64,000 nt of DNA. It comes from DATAOG01 sp963753685 (GTDB lineage: Bacteria > Pseudomonadota > Alphaproteobacteria > Geminicoccales > Geminicoccaceae). Under the pieces are notes generated by a model. It did no database searches, was not told where the DNA came from, and saw nothing but the letters and a program-made list of their open reading frames with translations. Positions 20,633 through 31,332 of the stretch are shown here, one piece after another. The position numbers were made by a program, and so were the translations under genes. The stretch lies in contig CAVWDE010000008.1 in NCBI GenBank assembly GCA_963753685.1, forward strand, positions 62,001 to 126,000. Reading direction: 5' to 3'. How positions within the stretch are numbered: the first letter of the stretch is position 1; every line of letters starts with the position of its first letter.

Positions 20633-21571
20633 TCAGGGCTTCCTGGCGGCGCCGAGCTGACGCTCGACCTCATCTTGCAGCCGGCGGAACTCGGCGAGCA
20701 GAGCGCGCCGGCGGTCATCCGCAAGCGGCGAGGCCGGCGGCAGGCAGCGCTGCCAGGCGGGCTCCCCGGTCTGGTCGGCGAGGATCGCGCGCAGGCCCTG
20801 GTGAAACGCACCGCTGCGGTCGATGGCCTGCTCGATCGCGACCAAGAGATCGAGCAGGATCCGGCGCTCGTGCGGATCGTCGGTGTCGATCATCCGGCGC
20901 AGCAGCGGGGCGCTGAAGTTCGCCATGCCGCAGATCGTGCCGGCGCCGCCCAGCGCCAGCGCCTGCGGCAGATGGCTCTCCTCGCCGGTGAGGATTTCGA
21001 GTTCGGGAAAGCGCTCGAGCAGGCTGTGGGTGAAGCCCCAGTCGAAGCCGCTGTCCTTGATCCCGACCACCACGCCGGGAAAGTCGGCTGCCAGACGCCC
21101 GATCAGATCAAGGCTGAGGCCGATGCCGGTGACCGAGGGGATGTGGTAGAGGATGAGGCGAAGCGGGGCGCCGCCGGCGCGCTCGATCAACCCGGCATAG
21201 AAGGCGAACAGCCCGTCGTCGTCGACCGCCTTGTGGAAGAACGCTGGTGTCAGCAGGAGGTCGCGGACACCGCTGGCGAGCGCATGACGGGTGAGATCCA
21301 GGGCATCGGCCGGCGCCGTGGCACTCGCGGAGACGACCAGCCGGGAGGCGGGGATGCCCACCCCGAGCAGGGCTTCGAGCCCTTGGCGCCGAGCCGCGAC
21401 CGGGAGCGCCGGCCCCTCGCCCGTTGTCCCGAACAGCGCGATTCCGTCGCAACCTTGGGCCAGCAGCTCCTTGGCCCGCGCCGCCAGCCGCGCCAGATCC
21501 GGCGCCTCGTCGGCGCAGAACGGCGTCGCCAGGGCGACATAGAGGCCACGCCAGCCTCGTCTTTGCGGCAC
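20633..21571 (-). CDS. DapA-family (DHDPS/NAL superfamily) aldolase
   Basis: 312 residues, a TIM-barrel class I aldolase of the dihydrodipicolinate synthase / N-acetylneuraminate lyase family. Seen are GTTGEG (48-53), the catalytic Tyr142 in LYHIPSVTG, and the Schiff-base Lys172 in VVGIKDSGF. The true lysine-pathway DapA has T-T-x-G-E in the same place, so specificity cannot be read. Position at the head of a dctPQM-MFS operon points to catabolism of an imported sugar acid or 2-keto acid. It ends 133 bases before dctP on the same strand. Confidence 0.82.
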   Translation of the reverse strand: MPQRRGWRGLYVALATPFCADEAPDLARLAARAKELLAQGCDGIALFGTTGEGPALPVAARRQGLEALLGVGIPASRLVVSASATAPADALDLTRHALASGVRDLLLTPAFFHKAVDDDGLFAFYAGLIERAGGAPLRLILYHIPSVTGIGLSLDLIGRLAADFPGVVVGIKDSGFDWGFTHSLLERFPELEILTGEESHLPQALALGGAGTICGMANFSAPLLRRMIDTDDPHERRILLDLLVAIEQAIDRSGAFHQGLRAILADQTGEPAWQRCLPPASPLADDRRRALLAEFRRLQDEVERQLGAARKP

Positions 21572-21667
21572 ACTCGTCTCCTTTTCGCGACCCCACCCCA
21601 GATCGTCACATCAGTGGGTGTAGGTCATGCTACCCTGAATGGGCCCGGCAGCGCAGCAGATGCACCA

Positions 21668-22429
21668 ATGCGTGTGACGATTCGGTTCGCCCTGATCCTC
21701 CTCGGCCTCGTTCTCGGCGCGCGCAGCGGCGGGGCCGACGATCTCGCCTGGAGCGCACCCCTCGCGGTCGCCCGGGTCCCGGCCGGCGACCGCGTGGAGC
21801 TGGCCGATGGTCGGACGGTCCGCCTCGCCGGCATCCGCCTGCCGGCCGGCCCGGGCGCGCAGCTCACCGAGCAGGCCCAGGCGACGCTCGCCGGGCTATT
21901 GGCCGGGCAGTCGGTCCGGCTTGGCACGGCCGCGGCGCCGCTCGATCGCTACGGCGATCTGGTCGCCCAGGTCGAGCGCGCCGACGGCACGTGGCTGCAG
22001 GGCGCCTTGCTCGAGCAGGGGCTTGCAGAGGTCGAGACCCGGCCCGGCGAGGTCCAGCGCGCCGCCGAGATGCTGGCGCTGGAGCGCGTCGCGCGGAACG
22101 GGAAGCGCGGGCTCTGGGCGGACCCCGCGTTCGCGCCGCGCAGCGTCGAGCGGGTCGCCGACGCCATCGGCAGTTTCCAGATCGTCCAGGGCCGCGTACT
22201 GCGCGTGGCGTCGACCCACGATTACGTCTACGTCAATTTCGGCCGCGACTGGCGCTCCGACTTCACCCTGCGCCTGCGGCGCGCCGAGCTGGATGATCGC
22301 TTCGAGCGTTCCGGCCTCGACGTCCTGGCGCTCGCCGGCCGGCGGATCGAGGTGCGCGGCTTCGTGCTCGAGGCCGGCGGCCCGTTGATCGAACTGTCCC
22401 ACCCCGAGCAGATCCAGATCCTGCCTTGA
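21668..22429 (+). CDS. Secreted SNase-like (thermonuclease-fold) protein, catalytic residues apparently lost
   Basis: 253 residues with a signal peptide (FALILLGLVLGARSGGA). An SNase-like beta-barrel follows at about 38-155: GDRVELADGRTVRLAGIRLP, LAGLLAGQSVRLG, LDRYGDLVAQV, LLEQGLAEV, and NGKRGLW. In active nucleases the G-I-D-x-P-E segment supplies a metal-binding Asp and the catalytic Glu; here it reads GIRLPA. The Y-G-R arginine is replaced by Asp (RYGD). It therefore probably binds rather than cuts. A C-terminal segment (VQGRVLRVASTHDYVYVNFG) looks like an additional beta domain. The assignment is confident for the fold, not for activity. Confidence 0.72.
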   Translation: MRVTIRFALILLGLVLGARSGGADDLAWSAPLAVARVPAGDRVELADGRTVRLAGIRLPAGPGAQLTEQAQATLAGLLAGQSVRLGTAAAPLDRYGDLVAQVERADGTWLQGALLEQGLAEVETRPGEVQRAAEMLALERVARNGKRGLWADPAFAPRSVERVADAIGSFQIVQGRVLRVASTHDYVYVNFGRDWRSDFTLRLRRAELDDRFERSGLDVLALAGRRIEVRGFVLEAGGPLIELSHPEQIQILP

Positions 22430-22761
22430 GCTGCCGGCGGCAGACACCCGGGCCGGTCAAGCCGGCCGTCGACTCGGGGTGCGCGCTGCCAGGCGCGCCC
22501 GGCCGCCCCTTGCAGGTGCCACGAGCAGGAACACAGGCGACGAGAGGACGACGATGGTCGCCGCCGATTGCGTCAGCTTCGAGAGCAGCAGCTCAACGGT
22601 AGCCAGAACGCGTGACCGGCGCTTCCATTCAGCGCCCGGCTTTCAGATCGTATCCCGGAGGCCGATGGCAAGGGACGCCGCAGGGGCGGCCGGCAATCGC
22701 GGCCGAGGGTCGCGGCCCGACCGTCGCCACGATGCGACGATCCGTGACGGAGAGAGACGGG
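22430..22761. other. Intergenic region with one perfect hairpin
   Basis: 332 bases between two convergent genes. GGCCGG (22451-22456) pairs with CCGGCC (22462-22467) around a 5-base loop just after the SNase-like gene. It has no T-run, so termination is uncertain. No convincing gene is seen. Confidence 0.4.
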
Positions 22762-24201
<1,440 letters not shown>

Positions 24202-24264
24202 GCTACCTCTCGCGTGCTTTCGTGAGGCCTGCCCGACCCGCTCGTCGGCCGCCAGGGGCGCGGT

Positions 24265-25479
24265 TCAGGCGACCGCCTTGGCCCGATCCCGCGACAGGAA
24301 CGCCTTGAAGCTCGGCCAGATGTCCTCCTTGCGCTCGATCAGCACCGATTGGAAGTTGTCGGCCTCGAGCCTACGGAACATGTCGAGCATCGAGCTCTCG
24401 TAGTAGTGCGAGCCGAGCGGCTTGATCTCGCCGTAGCCGAACAGGTTGCAGATGTCGCAGAGCTCTTTGGCCGCCTTGAGCGCGGCCGCGTTGTCGGAAT
24501 CGAAGTTGTCCCCGTCCGAGCAGTGGAATGCGTACACGTTCCACAGGCTCGGGTGATAGCGGTCGTGGATGATCTCCAGCGCCTTGTTGTAGCCCGAGGA
24601 GATCAGGGTGCCGCCGGACTCCCCCTTGTGGAAGAACTCGTCCTCGGTGACCTCGCGCGCCTGGGTGTGGTGGCCGATGAACACCAGCTCGACGTTCTGA
24701 TATTTGGTGCCCACGAACTGATAGAGCAGGAAAAAAAAGCTGCGCGCCAGGTACTTCTTCATGCTGTCCATGGAGCCCGAGGTGTCCATGATGCACAGCA
24801 CGACGGCGTTGGACTCCTCGCGGGTGTCCTCGACCAGGCGCTTGTAGGTCAGATCCTCGCGCCGGAACGGGAAGCGCTCCTCGCTGGCGTCGTCGCCGAG
24901 CGCCGTATGCGGCGGCACGACCGGTGCCGGCAGCCCGCCGCCGCGAGTGGTCGCGATCTTGCGCCGGATGCGGGCCTTGGCGGTGCGCCGACGGTCGAGG
25001 TGGACGCGCACGCCGGAGCGCCGGTAGCCCTTGCGCTTGGCGATCCGGTCGGACATCACCTCGCGCAGGATCTTGCGCTCCATGTCGGGCAGCTCGAGAT
25101 CCTCGAACATGATCTCGATCAGCTCATCCAGGGTGACGTCGGTCTCGTAGTAGTCGATGCCGGGCTGGTCGCCGGCGCGCCCGGCGCCCTCGCCGTCCTT
25201 GGGTGCCTTGCCGACCACTTGGCCGGGCTCGGTCTCGCCGTCGCCGGAGCCGACCTGCGCCTGGTTGTCGCCGAACACGAAGCGGTATTCCCGGATGCCG
25301 CGGATCGGGACCTTGATGATCCGGTCCCGGGCCCGGCCGATGATCAACTCCTCCGAGATGATGTCGGCGATGTTGTCGCGGATCGCCTCGCGCAGCTTGT
25401 CGCGATGGCGCTGGCGGTCGCCAGCGCTGCGGTCGGAGCGGAGCGCGTCCGAGGATGAGTACGGTCGGAAGATTGCCAT
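24265..25479 (-). CDS. yeaH: YeaH/YhbH family (DUF444) protein with VWA-like domain
   Basis: 404 residues. A charged N-terminal region (FRPYSSSDALRSDRSAGDRQ, with IIKVPIRGIREYRF) is followed by a von Willebrand A-like domain with a MIDAS-type motif, CIMDTSGSMDSMKKYLARS (about 229-247). YGEIKPLGSHYYESSMLDMF lies near the end. It is encoded between prkA and spoVR, an order conserved in many proteobacteria. A metal-dependent interaction role with the kinase PrkA is plausible; in E. coli yeaGH belongs to the sigma-S and nitrogen-starvation responses. Confidence 0.92.
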   Translation of the reverse strand: MAIFRPYSSSDALRSDRSAGDRQRHRDKLREAIRDNIADIISEELIIGRARDRIIKVPIRGIREYRFVFGDNQAQVGSGDGETEPGQVVGKAPKDGEGAGRAGDQPGIDYYETDVTLDELIEIMFEDLELPDMERKILREVMSDRIAKRKGYRRSGVRVHLDRRRTAKARIRRKIATTRGGGLPAPVVPPHTALGDDASEERFPFRREDLTYKRLVEDTREESNAVVLCIMDTSGSMDSMKKYLARSFFFLLYQFVGTKYQNVELVFIGHHTQAREVTEDEFFHKGESGGTLISSGYNKALEIIHDRYHPSLWNVYAFHCSDGDNFDSDNAAALKAAKELCDICNLFGYGEIKPLGSHYYESSMLDMFRRLEADNFQSVLIERKEDIWPSFKAFLSRDRAKAVA

Positions 25480-25527
25480 CCGTTCGATGCCTGGCCGGTC
25501 AGCTAAGCGACGGATCGGCCGCCGCGC

Positions 25528-27459
25528 TCAATCACGCCAGAGGTGATTGGCGGCGTACTTCAGGATCACGTCGATGCTGTCGGCGCAGTAGCCTCCCTCG
25601 ATCAGGTTCTGGACCATGGTGTCGTACTTCTGCTGCTGCTCCTCGTCGCGCGTGCGTGCCTTGGTGATGATCCGCGACAGCTCGCGCACCGAGTTCATCA
25701 GCTTGCGCTCGATCGCCTCCTTGAGCGGCTCGTAGGCGGTGTAGGCGATCTTCTCGCCGCGCCGCGAGCTCGCCCAGAGATAGGCGATCACCTCCTGCCG
25801 GAAGCCGTCGGCGGCCGAGCCGATGATCGCGATCTGCTCCTCGATCGACTTCAGGAACGCCTCGTCCGGCTGCAGCTCGTCGCGGGTGTTGTGGTCGCGC
25901 ACCTTGGACTTGGTGACGTAGGCCTCGGCGTGATCCAGATAGTTCTGGAACAGCGTCTCCGCCTGCTCCCGGTAGGAGTAGATGAACGCCTTGGTGATGT
26001 CCTTCTCGAGCAGCTCCAGATAGCCCTTGTGCAGCGTGTCCTGCAGGTGCTCGAGGTACTGCTTCTTGACGTCCTCGGCGAGGTCGGCCTCCTTGACCAT
26101 GTTGATCAGGGCCTCGCGGACGCTGATCGGGTGGATCGACTTCGGGTTCTGGCTGAGGGCGGTGTCGAGCGCCTTCATGATGAACCGGGTCGAGATCCCG
26201 AACATGCCCTCGCGCTTGGCGTCCTCGTGGAGCTCGCGGGCCGACAGCTTCTTGGTCCGCCCCTTCTCGACCACCTCCTCGCCGTTGTACAGCCGGAGCT
26301 TGGTCATCAGATCGCATTTGGCGGTCGGCTCGAGCCGGGTCAGGACCGCGAACATCGAGGCGATCTCGAGGGTGTGCGGCGAGATGCAGGCCTCGAACTT
26401 CGAGCGCGCCAGAAACTTCTGGTAGATCTTGACCTCTTCCGACAACCGGAGGTTGTAGGGGGCTTTGACCACCACGATCCGATCGAGGATCGCCTCGTTG
26501 GTGTGGTCGGCCTTGAACTTCTGCCACTCGGCCTCGTTGGAATGGGCGACGATGCAGGTGTCGACGTAGATCGTGCCGTGGCGACCCGGCGCCGGGACGA
26601 ACTTCTCCTGGGTCGCGGTAATCATGGTGTGCAGATATTCGGTCTCGTTCTTGAACACCTCGATGAACTCGACCAAGCCGCGGTTGCCGACGTTGAAGGC
26701 GCCGTTGAGCTCGAGCACCCGCGGATCGCCCTCGGAGAAGCGGTCGAGCTTGGAGATGTCCTCCGAGCCGATCAGCACCGAGGTGTCCTGGTTGTTCGGG
26801 TCGACCGGCGGCACCACGCCGATGCCGCGCCGGCCGCGCTTGGAGAAGTTGACCGTGCGGACCGGCACCTCCTCGTAGCGGCCGCTGAACTCGTCCATCA
26901 GGCGATAGCGGCAGACCGGGCAGAGGTCGCCTTCGATCTTGACTCCCAGCATCTCCTCGAACGCCGGCCGCAGATGGCGCGGGATCAGGTGCAGCGGCTG
27001 CTCATGGATCGGGCAGCCGTCGATCACGTAGATCGGCGCCAGCTCCTCGAGACCGCGCTTGAGCCGCTCGACCAGCGAGCTCTTGCCCGAGCCGACCGGG
27101 CCCATCAGGTAGAGCACCTGCCGGCTTTCCTCGCCACCCATGGCCGCGGAATGGAAGTAGCGCACGATCTTGTCGAGCGTGCGCTCCATGCCGAAGAACT
27201 CGTCCTTGAAAAAGCTGTAGACCTTGATCCGCTCGTCGCCGAACAGCCGCTGGGTGCGCGGGTCGTTCTCCGGGTTGATCTCGGTCACACCGGCCGAGTC
27301 GATCATGTCGAAGAGGCGGCGGTGCGACAGATTCACCAGCGCCGGGTCGGCCTTGACCCGTTCCAGATATTCGATGAAGGTGCCATGCCAGTGCTGCGTC
27401 TGGCGGGTTTCCCGATCCTCCTGGATGAGCTTGGCGAAATCGATCGTCTGCTTGGCCAT
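25528..27459 (-). CDS. prkA: PrkA family serine protein kinase
   Basis: 643 residues. The N-terminal AAA-like domain has a Walker A, LMGPVGSGKSSLVERL (118-133), and the C-terminal part is the PrkA kinase-like domain. The Cys-containing CPIHEQPLHLIP and CPVCRYRLMDEF segments are typical of the family. I start at the ATG giving MAKQTIDFAKLIQED; an open frame extends 47 codons further but is Arg/Gly/Pro-rich and not conserved. AGGTGGAG precedes the ATG. The gene heads prkA-yeaH-spoVR. Known relatives (E. coli YeaG) act in stress and starvation adaptation. Confidence 0.94.
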   Translation of the reverse strand: MAKQTIDFAKLIQEDRETRQTQHWHGTFIEYLERVKADPALVNLSHRRLFDMIDSAGVTEINPENDPRTQRLFGDERIKVYSFFKDEFFGMERTLDKIVRYFHSAAMGGEESRQVLYLMGPVGSGKSSLVERLKRGLEELAPIYVIDGCPIHEQPLHLIPRHLRPAFEEMLGVKIEGDLCPVCRYRLMDEFSGRYEEVPVRTVNFSKRGRRGIGVVPPVDPNNQDTSVLIGSEDISKLDRFSEGDPRVLELNGAFNVGNRGLVEFIEVFKNETEYLHTMITATQEKFVPAPGRHGTIYVDTCIVAHSNEAEWQKFKADHTNEAILDRIVVVKAPYNLRLSEEVKIYQKFLARSKFEACISPHTLEIASMFAVLTRLEPTAKCDLMTKLRLYNGEEVVEKGRTKKLSARELHEDAKREGMFGISTRFIMKALDTALSQNPKSIHPISVREALINMVKEADLAEDVKKQYLEHLQDTLHKGYLELLEKDITKAFIYSYREQAETLFQNYLDHAEAYVTKSKVRDHNTRDELQPDEAFLKSIEEQIAIIGSAADGFRQEVIAYLWASSRRGEKIAYTAYEPLKEAIERKLMNSVRELSRIITKARTRDEEQQQKYDTMVQNLIEGGYCADSIDVILKYAANHLWRD

Positions 27460-28211
27460 ACACTCCACCTCGCTGACTAGGTCCTCGCTGGTCGCGTCGC
27501 CGCCGCCCGCTCCCGGCCGGCCGCCGGCAGGCCTGGGGCCCTTGCTACCGGAACGCGAACCGACACGGACGGGGTCCACCCAAGGGATCGTCGACGGCAC
27601 ACTAGAGCTGAATGTCTGAGCATTGCGTTAAGGACATCCTTCCAAGCTGCCGATCGACGCAAATCTCATGCCGGGAAGGTGACGGGCCACGCCGATCGGC
27701 CCCTCCTTTAACATCTAGGTTGCCACGCCCGGACATCTAGGTTGCCATGCCGCCTGGTTGCCATGCCGTCGTCCGGGTTGGCCCGCCCGATCCGGGCCGC
27801 CCGCCGGCCCCGCAACTCCGTGGCACCCTGAGGGTGGCCGACGGTGTCGGGCTGGCATCCTGCGTTCCGCTGCTCGCTCTGCGCTCACGAATTTGGTCTA
27901 GCGCAATCCATCGCACAGTGAAACAGGAACCGCACGGTCCCTATTACGCATTGAAGATTACCAAGCAGCCTTGCGAACTTCAACCAGATTATCTATGCGG
28001 ATAATTATCGTGAATACTCCCAGTATTGTTCCCGGTGGGGCTGGGAAATCCGGCGGCGAGCGGGTCCGGCGCGCCTTTTTGCCAAGCGCCCGGAAGTCCA
28101 CTACAGTCGCGTCCCACCCCGGCTCACAGGGACGCCGGGCGCAACCGCCACGTCAAATCGCAGCCCGCGCGGCTGAGCGCCGCCCGGTCCACCCAGGGAG
28201 GGATCAAGCTC
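27460..28211. other. Long divergent intergenic region between prkA and tctC
   Basis: 752 bases. It must contain the prkA promoter (minus strand) and the tctC promoter (plus strand). The section about 27895-28030 is locally A+T-rich. A direct repeat lies at 27711-27747. Open frames through it (for example 27747-28004) have no recognisable features and I do not call them. Confidence 0.45.
27711..27747. repeat. Short direct repeat upstream of prkA
   Basis: The 15-mer ACATCTAGGTTGCCA occurs at 27711-27725 and again at 27733-27747, a 22-base period, that is two turns of the helix. A partial third copy (TGGTTGCCATGCC) starts at 27755. The spacing would suit two protein dimers on one DNA face, so an operator is possible, but it is 250 bases from the prkA start. 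Confidence 0.55.
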
Positions 28212-29195
28212 ATGCGATCGTTCGCCAAGCTCGCCGGTCTGGCCGTCGTCGGGGTCGCGCTCCTCGGCAGCCCTTGGGCCGGCGGGCCGGCCAAGGCTGC
28301 CTACCCCGACCGCCCGATCACCCTGATCGTACCCTGGGGTGCCGGCGGCGGCACCGACGCCACCGGCCGGATTCTCGCGAGTCTGATGGAGCAGAAGCTC
28401 GGCGTGCCGGTCAGCGTGGTCAACCGCACCGGCGGCTCGGGCGTGATCGGGCACTCGGCGATCGCGACCGCGGCGCCCGACGGCTACACCCTGGGCGTGG
28501 TCACGGTCGAGATCGGCATGATGCACTGGCAGGGCCTGACCGAGCTGAGCTACAGGGACTACACGCCCTTGGTGCTGTACAATGCGGACCCGGCCGGCCT
28601 CCAGGTGCGCGCCGATTCCGAGTGGCACACCGCCAAGGACCTGCTCGCTGCGGTCAAGGCCAAGCCTCGCCAGTACAAGGGCTCGGGCACCGGCCAGGGC
28701 GGCATCTGGCACCTGGCGCTGGCCGGCATGCTGCAGGCGGCCGGCATCGCGCCCGACGCCGCGCCGTGGGTGCCGAGCCAGGGCGCCGCACCCGGCCTGC
28801 AGGACCTGGTCGCGGGTGGCGTCGACATCGTCCCCTGCTCGGTGCCGGAGGCACAGGCGCTGCTCGAGGCCGGCCGGGTCAAGAGCCTGGCGGTGATGAG
28901 CGACGAGCGCAACCCGGCGTTCCCCGACGTGCCGACCCTGAAGGAGGCGACCGGCCTCGACTGGAAGGTCGCGGCCTGGCGTGGCATTGCCGGCCCCAAG
29001 GGCATGCCCGACGAGGTCTCGCAGAAGCTCGTGCCGCTGCTCAAGCAGATCTGGGACGGCCAGGAATTCAAGGATTTCATGGCGAAACGCGGCTTCGGCC
29101 TGGTCTGGCGCGATCCCGCGGGCTTCGAGCAGTGGATGGCCGAGAGCGACGCGTCGCTGGGCAAGGTCATGAAGGCGGTCGGCCTGACCAAATAG
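28212..29195 (+). CDS. tctC: Tripartite tricarboxylate transporter substrate-binding protein (TctC/BugT family)
   Basis: 327 residues. A signal peptide (KLAGLAVVGVALLGSPWAGG) leads into the classic TctC start YPDRPITLIVPWGAGGGTDA (about 36-55). PVSVVNRTGGSGVIGHSAIA and APDGYTLGVVTVEIG are typical ligand-loop segments. The late FPDVPTLKEATGLDW and GPKGMPDEVSQKL complete the pattern. The ATG at 28212 follows AGGGAGG. It delivers an organic acid to TctBA, encoded next. The family is large and the ligand cannot be predicted. Confidence 0.9.
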   Translation: MRSFAKLAGLAVVGVALLGSPWAGGPAKAAYPDRPITLIVPWGAGGGTDATGRILASLMEQKLGVPVSVVNRTGGSGVIGHSAIATAAPDGYTLGVVTVEIGMMHWQGLTELSYRDYTPLVLYNADPAGLQVRADSEWHTAKDLLAAVKAKPRQYKGSGTGQGGIWHLALAGMLQAAGIAPDAAPWVPSQGAAPGLQDLVAGGVDIVPCSVPEAQALLEAGRVKSLAVMSDERNPAFPDVPTLKEATGLDWKVAAWRGIAGPKGMPDEVSQKLVPLLKQIWDGQEFKDFMAKRGFGLVWRDPAGFEQWMAESDASLGKVMKAVGLTK

Positions 29196-29239
29196 CGCCG
29201 GCCGCCACCGCCGCCAACCGATCGAGGGGAGGGCGCGCC

Positions 29240-29713
29240 GTGCGGGTCAACGACGCCGTGATCGGGGTCGTGCTGCTGCTGTTCGCGGGCGCGATGATCT
29301 GGCACACGCGCACCTTCCCCGCGATGCCCGGGCAGGACTATGGCCCGGCCCTGTTCCCGGTGCTGATCGGCGCGGGCTTGATCGGCACCGGGCTGATCCT
29401 GAGCATAAGCGGGCTGCGCCGGCTGTCGTCGGTGCCCTTGTTCGGCGGCGGACCCTGGCTGCGCTCGCCGCTGCACGTGGTCCGCTTCGGAGCGATCGTC
29501 GGCGGCCTGCTGTTCTACATTCTCTGCTCCGACTGGCTGGGTTTCATCCCGACCGCGCTCCTGCTCACGTTCGGCTGGCTGGTCCTGTTCCGCGGCCGGC
29601 CGGTCTCGTCGCTCGTGATCGCGCTCGCGGTCACGCTCGTGGTCGACTACGCGTTCACCCAGTTGCTGCTGGTGCCGCTGCCGCTCGGCCTGCTCGAGCC
29701 GATCATCTACTGA
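29240..29713 (+). CDS. tctB: Tripartite tricarboxylate transporter small permease TctB
   Basis: 157 residues, four hydrophobic helices. N-terminal NDAVIGVVLLLFAGAMIWHT and the FPAMPGQDYGPALFPVLIG stretch are characteristic of TctB. The start is a GTG with GGGGAGG upstream. It sits 44 bases after tctC. Confidence 0.85.
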   Translation: MRVNDAVIGVVLLLFAGAMIWHTRTFPAMPGQDYGPALFPVLIGAGLIGTGLILSISGLRRLSSVPLFGGGPWLRSPLHVVRFGAIVGGLLFYILCSDWLGFIPTALLLTFGWLVLFRGRPVSSLVIALAVTLVVDYAFTQLLLVPLPLGLLEPIIY

Positions 29714-29762
29714 GCCGCCGCCCTTGTACTGAGGCGCCCATGTCCATTCAGCCCCCGCTGGC

Positions 29763-31289
29763 GTGAACCCCATGTCGCCCTTCGAGACCGCGCTCGGCCT
29801 GGTCTTCGACCCCTATGTCCTGCTCGTGCTCACCCTGGCCGCGGTGTTCGGCCTCGTGGTCGGGGCGCTGCCCGGTCTGACCGCGACCATGGCGACAGCA
29901 CTGCTGGTGCCGATCACCTTCTTCATGGACCCGGTGCCGGCGATCGGCGCGATCGTGACCGCCTCGGCGATGGCGATCTTCGCCGGCGACATCTCGGGCG
30001 CCTTGCTGCGCATCCCCGGCACGCCGGCCTCGGCCGCCTACGTCGAGGACGCCTATCGGATGACCCGCGCCGGGCAGGCGGAGCTGGCGCTGGGCGTGTG
30101 CCTCACGACCTCGGCGATCGGCGGCCTGTTCGGCACCGCCGTGCTCGCTTTCTCGGCCCCGGCGCTGGCCGAGTTCGCGCTCCGCTTCAGCTCGCCTGAG
30201 TACTTCTGGCTGGCGTGCTTCGGCCTCAGCTGCGCGGTGTTCGTCGCGACCGACGCGCCGGTCAAGGGCGTGACCTCGCTGCTGATCGGCCTGTTCATCG
30301 CGTCCATCGGCATCGACGTCACCGCCGGCTATCCGCGCTTCACCTTCGGCAGCATCGAGCTGTTGGGCGGGGTCAGCTTCATCCCGGCGATGATCGGCAT
30401 GTTCGCGATCAGCGAGATTCTGCGCTACGCCACCGCGACCCAGCCGCCGGTCGAGGTGCCCCATCAGGCCCTCGTGCACATCTTCCGCGGCCTCGGCCGG
30501 GTGCTCTGGCGCTACAAGCTGAACATCATGCGCGGTAACGTGATCGGCGTGGTCGTCGGCATCCTGCCGGGTGCCGGCGCTGACATCGCCGCCTGGATTT
30601 CCTATGCGGTCGCCAAGCGCTTCTCCAAGGAGCCCGAGCGGTTCGGCCATGGCCACGTCGAGGGCCTGGTCGATGCCGGCGCGGCCAACAACTCGGCGCT
30701 GGGCGGCGCCTGGGTCCCGGCGATGGTGTTCGGCATCCCCGGCGATTCGATCACCGCGATCGTGATCGGCGTGCTCTACATGAAGAACATGAACCCGGGC
30801 CCGACCATCCTGTTGCACGCGCCCCAGCTGCTGTATGCCGTGTTCATCGTGTTCTTCGTCGCCAACGTCCTGATGGTGCCGCTCGGCTACGCCGCCATCC
30901 GGCTGTCGCGCCAGATCCTGCACGTGCCGCGCGACATCCTGATGCCGGTGATCCTGATCTTTTGCATCGTCGGCGCCTTCGCGATCAACAATACGGTGTT
31001 CGGGGTCGGCATCATCCTGGTGCTCGGCCTGCTCGCTTTCGTCATGGAGGACAACGGCTTTCCGATCGCCCCGACGATCCTCGGCATCGTGCTCGGGCCC
31101 CTGGTCGAGGAGAACTTCATGACCACGATGATCAAGTCGGACGGCAACCTGCTCGGCTTCTTCGAGCGCCCGATCGCGGCGGTGTTCGGGGTGATCACGC
31201 TCGTCATCTGGGCCTGGGTGATCGTCGGCTGGGGCCTGCGCGCCTGGCGCGGGCGACGGGACGCGCTCAGTGCCGCGAGCGCCGATTGA
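29763..31289 (+). CDS. tctA: Tripartite tricarboxylate transporter large permease TctA
   Basis: 508 residues with about 12 helices. The family motifs are VVGALPGLTATMATALLVP (near 36-54) and the later symmetric VVGILPGAGADIAAWISYA. Others are DISGALLRIPGTPASAA and GIPGDSITAIVIGVLYM. The annotated GTG start (29763) gives MNPMSP; the ATG at 29772 is an equally good start and no clear SD favours either. Together tctCBA form a complete secondary importer. Confidence 0.92.
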   Translation: MNPMSPFETALGLVFDPYVLLVLTLAAVFGLVVGALPGLTATMATALLVPITFFMDPVPAIGAIVTASAMAIFAGDISGALLRIPGTPASAAYVEDAYRMTRAGQAELALGVCLTTSAIGGLFGTAVLAFSAPALAEFALRFSSPEYFWLACFGLSCAVFVATDAPVKGVTSLLIGLFIASIGIDVTAGYPRFTFGSIELLGGVSFIPAMIGMFAISEILRYATATQPPVEVPHQALVHIFRGLGRVLWRYKLNIMRGNVIGVVVGILPGAGADIAAWISYAVAKRFSKEPERFGHGHVEGLVDAGAANNSALGGAWVPAMVFGIPGDSITAIVIGVLYMKNMNPGPTILLHAPQLLYAVFIVFFVANVLMVPLGYAAIRLSRQILHVPRDILMPVILIFCIVGAFAINNTVFGVGIILVLGLLAFVMEDNGFPIAPTILGIVLGPLVEENFMTTMIKSDGNLLGFFERPIAAVFGVITLVIWAWVIVGWGLRAWRGRRDALSAASAD

Positions 31290-31332
31290 GCGCTCCGGAC
31301 GAAGTCACTGGGAAAGGAAAGGGAGGGCCGCA

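Noticed and set aside
22575..22660. tRNA-like D-arm sequence AGCTCAACGGTAG
   Set aside because: No matching acceptor stem, anticodon stem or T-arm (no GTTCGA-type loop) could be paired around it.
27747..28004. 85-residue open frame in the prkA-tctC gap
   Set aside because: No SD, no domain, Pro/Gly-rich low-complexity start and it covers the repeat motif; composition is non-coding.
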